This document shows positions 61,333 to 64,000 of a stretch of 64,000 bases of DNA, piece by piece. Source of the DNA: Pararhizobium sp. IMCC21322 (lineage in GTDB: Bacteria; Pseudomonadota; Alphaproteobacteria; Rhizobiales; GCA-2746425); NCBI RefSeq assembly GCF_030758295.1, contig NZ_CP132335.1, positions 124,001 through 188,000 on the forward strand, given 5' to 3'. The notes beneath the pieces are model-generated. The model was not told where the DNA came from. It was given only the letters and a program-made list of their open reading frames with translations, and made no database searches. How positions within the stretch are numbered: position 1 is the first letter of the stretch; each line of letters starts with the position of its first letter. Position numbers and translations under genes: made by a program.

Positions 61333-62208
61333 ATGTCAAACAAGGTTGCACTCATCGGTGCCGGCGTTATGGGCAGCGCCATCGGCACACGCCTGCTGGA
61401 AACAGGAAACCAACTGGCGGTGTTTGATCTGGATAAGGACAAGGTTGCGGCTCTGGTCTCCAAAGGCGCAACAGCACCGGCCTCTGCAGCTGCTGCGGCA
61501 GAAGCATCAGACTTCGTCATTCTCAGCCTTAATTCGCCAAACATTGTGCGCGCTGCCGTCTTTGGCAAAGACGGTGTTGCAGCAGGCGCGAAGCCCGGCA
61601 CGCTGATCATTGACATGTCATCCATTGATCCTGAATCCACCAAGGCCCTGGCTACCGAGGCGGCAGAGCACAAGCTGGAATGGCTGGATTGCCCGCTGTC
61701 TGGCGGCGCGCCCAAAGCAGCCATCGGACAATTGGCGGTGATGGTTGGTGGTCAGAAAGACGCCTTTGAACGCTCAAAAATTGTGATGGATCATCTCTGC
61801 GCCAATTACACCCTGATGGGGCCAAGCGGCGCAGGCCAGACCACAAAGTTGATCAACCAGGTTCTGTGCGCGTTGAATTTTGTGGCCGTGGCAGAAGCAA
61901 CCCAACTGGCCCTGGATGCCGGGGTTGATGCGACCCAGATTCCAAAAGCCATTGCCGGTGGCCGTGCCGACAGCGCCATTTTGCAGGAATTCATGGCCAA
62001 ATTTGCACGCAAGGATTATACGCCGACCGGCAACATCAACAATATGGTGAAAGATTTGAACGGTGTGCAGGACCTGGCCCGGATCACCGGCACTTCCATG
62101 CCATTGACTGCGGTCTGCGCGGAAATTCACCGTGTTCTGGTCGCAGCTGGCCTTGGCGAAGCCGACAATGCCGTTCTGATGAAGTATTTTGAAGGTCCTG
62201 CCGCATAG
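61333..62208 (+). CDS. 3-hydroxyisobutyrate/tartronate-semialdehyde reductase-type dehydrogenase
   Basis: The product is 291 residues of the beta-hydroxyacid dehydrogenase family: GAGVMGSAIG (9-18), FVILSLNSPNIV, LDCPLSGGAPKAA with the substrate-binding SGG, and GAGQTTKLINQVL with the catalytic lysine. Relatives act on 3-hydroxyisobutyrate, tartronate semialdehyde or other sugar-acid fragments. Its ATG is two bases after the idnK stop, with AAAGGGA upstream, so it belongs to this operon, though not to the known idonate route. Confidence 0.9.
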   Translation: MSNKVALIGAGVMGSAIGTRLLETGNQLAVFDLDKDKVAALVSKGATAPASAAAAAEASDFVILSLNSPNIVRAAVFGKDGVAAGAKPGTLIIDMSSIDPESTKALATEAAEHKLEWLDCPLSGGAPKAAIGQLAVMVGGQKDAFERSKIVMDHLCANYTLMGPSGAGQTTKLINQVLCALNFVAVAEATQLALDAGVDATQIPKAIAGGRADSAILQEFMAKFARKDYTPTGNINNMVKDLNGVQDLARITGTSMPLTAVCAEIHRVLVAAGLGEADNAVLMKYFEGPAA

Positions 62209-62263
62209 CGTGCGGCCCAACGGGCAAACCCCTTTCATTCAACAACTCATACAAACAAGGAAT

Positions 62264-62608
62264 ATGCCCGTGATAACCCGATACGCATTGTTCGAAGGAA
62301 CCGTGAAAGAAGGCCAGACACCCGCCTTCAGAAAATTTGTGAATGAAAAACTGGTGCCGATATGGACGCAGTTCGACGGCGCAGTGGAAGTCCGGGTCAT
62401 GTTCGGCGAAGACCGCGATGAAGGCGCACCGGAATTCCCGCTAATCCTTGCCATAAGCTACGAAGACACGGCCGGTATGGAAAAAGCACTGGCCTGTGAC
62501 GCCCGTTTCAAATCACGCGAAGTGACCGGTGAAATGGTGGAACTCTATTTCGACGGACGCATCCATCACCATGTCATGGCAGCCAACGCACATCCGCTAA
62601 CGGCCTGA
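62264..62608 (+). CDS. small ferredoxin-fold-like conserved protein (paralogue C)
   Basis: The product is 114 residues from the ATG at 62264 (AAGG upstream). ITRYALFEGTVKEG, VEVRVMFGEDRDEGAPEFP, LILAISYEDTAGM and FDGRIHHHVM align well with the product at 10663-10986 and less closely with 15128-15460. It is the last gene of the idn-type operon. The repeated placing at the end of such operons suggests a shared auxiliary step. Function unknown. Confidence 0.78.
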   Translation: MPVITRYALFEGTVKEGQTPAFRKFVNEKLVPIWTQFDGAVEVRVMFGEDRDEGAPEFPLILAISYEDTAGMEKALACDARFKSREVTGEMVELYFDGRIHHHVMAANAHPLTA

Positions 62609-62619
62609 CGCACATTACT

Positions 62620-63339
62620 CTATTCGTCGGCTTCCTCGTTCAGCCGACGAATTCCCGGACCAATCGGCTTCATGCGATTGCCGGGATGGACAGGGTCCGG
62701 GCCCCAGATCGCCTGATAGGTATCGATGGTTCGGCCCTTGGCTTGCAGGCGGATAAACACAACCGCCAGAACACACCACCACAACGCAATACAGATCCAC
62801 ATCCAGCGCGGTGCATTGCTGTCCCAAAGCCCGGTAAAAATAGTCCCGATTGAGAGCAAAATCGCGCCATAGCCAGCTGATTTGTGGACATACTCGAATA
62901 TGCGACGCCGCTTGGTCATGTCATAATGATCGCCGTGCATGGACCCGTCAGCGCCGATCTCGGTTGGCCCACCCTTGGTGCCACGATAAATCCCGGCAAT
63001 GAACTGAAGCAGGCATAACACCACAACAGTCCAGCCAAGAACCGCATGCGGATGAATTTGAAAGACGCGGCCCGGATTGGTGAGGATCAGCAACAGCGCG
63101 ACAAGCACCACCACCCCACCGGAAATCTGCAGATAAAGATGCGAGCGCCACCACGCCAGATTATCTATTTCCCGTGGCCAATCCTGCCGCGGCATAATTT
63201 TGAAAAAGCGGGCAATGATAATGCCGATGGGCAGCAGAAATGCCCAGGCCAAAACCATCAGGCGTCCATGCCATGCAACGTTAAAACCAACTTCGTGCAA
63301 TCGCGATGGATCAATTGGTAATAACAGCCATTCAATCAT
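62620..63339 (-). CDS. cytochrome b561-like membrane protein
   Basis: The product is 239 residues with about five helices. Candidate haem ligands are in WHGRLMVLAWAFLLP, WWRSHLYLQISGGVV, QIHPHAVLGWTVVV and YVHKSAGYGAILLS, the histidine spacing of the cytochrome b561/ferric reductase-like family. It should pass electrons across the membrane. It starts three bases after the stop of a CUT1 permease gene, an unusual partner, and is convergent with the small gene upstream. Confidence 0.82.
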   Translation of the reverse strand: MIEWLLLPIDPSRLHEVGFNVAWHGRLMVLAWAFLLPIGIIIARFFKIMPRQDWPREIDNLAWWRSHLYLQISGGVVVLVALLLILTNPGRVFQIHPHAVLGWTVVVLCLLQFIAGIYRGTKGGPTEIGADGSMHGDHYDMTKRRRIFEYVHKSAGYGAILLSIGTIFTGLWDSNAPRWMWICIALWWCVLAVVFIRLQAKGRTIDTYQAIWGPDPVHPGNRMKPIGPGIRRLNEEADE

Positions 63340-63342
63340 GCA

Positions 63343-64000
63343 TCAGCCTTTAACAGCGCCTGCTGTCATACCGGTAATGATCTGCCGTGAGGCGACAAAG
63401 GTGAAGATGATCGGCGGCACAGCCAGCAGCATGCCGGTTGCCATGATCACACCCCAGTCAATGTCATATTCGGTCAGAGAGTTCACGATGGTTACGGGTA
63501 CTGTGCGTGAATTACGATCCGCCAGCGCGTTAGCCAGCAAAAACTCGTTCCAGGCAATTCGGAAGGTGAAAATCGAGGCGGCTGCCAAACCAGGTTTGAT
63601 GATCGGCAGCACCACCAGAAAGAACACCTGGAAAGGTCCGGCACCATCCATCCGGGCAGCTTCTTCAAGCTGGATAGGCACCTGAATGATGAAGCTTTGC
63701 AAAATCCAGATCACAAAGGGCAGGTTCATGGCGACATAGACCAGAATGATGCCCGCTTTTGTGCCGTCAATCTGGAACTGGAAGGTCCAGATTCCAAACA
63801 CCGGCACCAGCAGAACTGCCGGCGGCACCATGCGCATGACCAGCGTGGTCAACGACACCGTATCCCGGCCCATAAAGCGGAACCGCACAATTGCGTAGGC
63901 CGCCATACAGCCAATCACCAATGTCAGTGCAGTGGACACAATGGCAATCGTCAGAGAGTTCATCAGCGCACGACCAAAGGTCGGATCGCAATATTCCACA
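63343..64000 (-). CDS. CUT1 sugar ABC permease (MalG type), 5' end outside
   Basis: The visible 218 codons hold the C-terminal five helices of a MalG-type permease: the EAA loop EEAARMDGAGPFQVFF followed by LVVLPIIKPGL, and the end SRQIITGMTAGAVKG. The frame stays open to the window edge, so the start is missing. It differs clearly from the MalG-type protein at 5289-6113 and represents another importer. Confidence 0.9.
   Translation of the reverse strand, partial: VEYCDPTFGRALMNSLTIAIVSTALTLVIGCMAAYAIVRFRFMGRDTVSLTTLVMRMVPPAVLLVPVFGIWTFQFQIDGTKAGIILVYVAMNLPFVIWILQSFIIQVPIQLEEAARMDGAGPFQVFFLVVLPIIKPGLAAASIFTFRIAWNEFLLANALADRNSRTVPVTIVNSLTEYDIDWGVIMATGMLLAVPPIIFTFVASRQIITGMTAGAVKG

Noticed and set aside
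1-64000. tRNA, rRNA, CRISPR arrays, phage or integrase genes
   Set aside because: I looked for conserved T-loop sequences, regularly spaced repeats and recombinase motifs and saw none.

Overview
The window looks like a chromosomal segment of a heterotrophic alphaproteobacterium, probably a marine Hyphomicrobiales or Rhodobacterales relative. The evidence is family content rather than a marker gene: ccoNOQP-ccoGHIS with an FnrL-type regulator, many periplasmic-binding-protein importers (two CUT1, one CUT2, one Dpp-type, two TRAP), GntR-like LacI regulators, ECF sigma factors and a sulfatase. Base composition is near 50% GC by eye, except for an AT-rich patch at about 50.6-51.2 kb. I saw no rRNA, tRNA, CRISPR or phage genes.

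Layout. 0-0.5 kb: 3' end of a pdxA-like gene. 0.5-9.3 kb (minus): an IclR regulator, a CUT1 sugar importer, a cytoplasmic sulfatase and an HD-GYP phosphodiesterase. 9.6-10.6 kb: a MarC membrane protein and an eroded IS630-like transposase tail. 10.7-16.6 kb: a TRAP importer, an alpha/beta hydrolase, two small ferredoxin-fold-like paralogues and a LacI regulator. 16.8-25.6 kb: an SDR, a PanE-like reductase, a Dpp-type ABC importer and a second LacI regulator. 25.7-26.9 kb: an aldo/keto reductase homologue with altered catalytic residues and a decayed IclR gene ending in a perfect inverted repeat.

27.0-38.0 kb is the micro-oxic respiration block: ccoNOQP and ccoGHIS on the minus strand, then hemerythrin, hemN and fnrL. 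Two perfect TTGATNNNNATCAA sites lie upstream of ccoN and ccoG. 38.2-42.6 kb: a GntR(FCD) regulator, an SDR and a second TRAP importer. 42.8-50.0 kb: an ECF sigma factor coupled to a membrane VWA protein, then an ECF42-YciI pair followed by small stress-type genes. 50.0-51.6 kb: an orphan patch with clustered AAGGTC repeats and an AT-rich membrane protein. 51.6-52.4 kb: a MipA/OmpV outer-membrane protein.

52.5-62.6 kb is an L-idonate/D-gluconate-type locus: a CUT2 importer, a GntR/IdnR-like LacI regulator, an SMP-30 lactonase, an HbpS/GlcG protein, an IdnD-like dehydrogenase, an IdnO-like ketogluconate reductase, gluconokinase, a hydroxyisobutyrate-dehydrogenase-like reductase and a third small paralogue. 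Several palindromes of the GntR operator type (e.g. ATGTTATCGATAACAT) sit in its promoters. The window ends in a cytochrome b561-like gene coupled to a truncated CUT1 permease.

The most interesting theme is that three sugar-acid-like modules (about 10.7-16.6, 16.8-25.6 and 52.5-62.6 kb) share a LacI subfamily and related operators, and two of them carry copies of a small conserved protein of unknown function.
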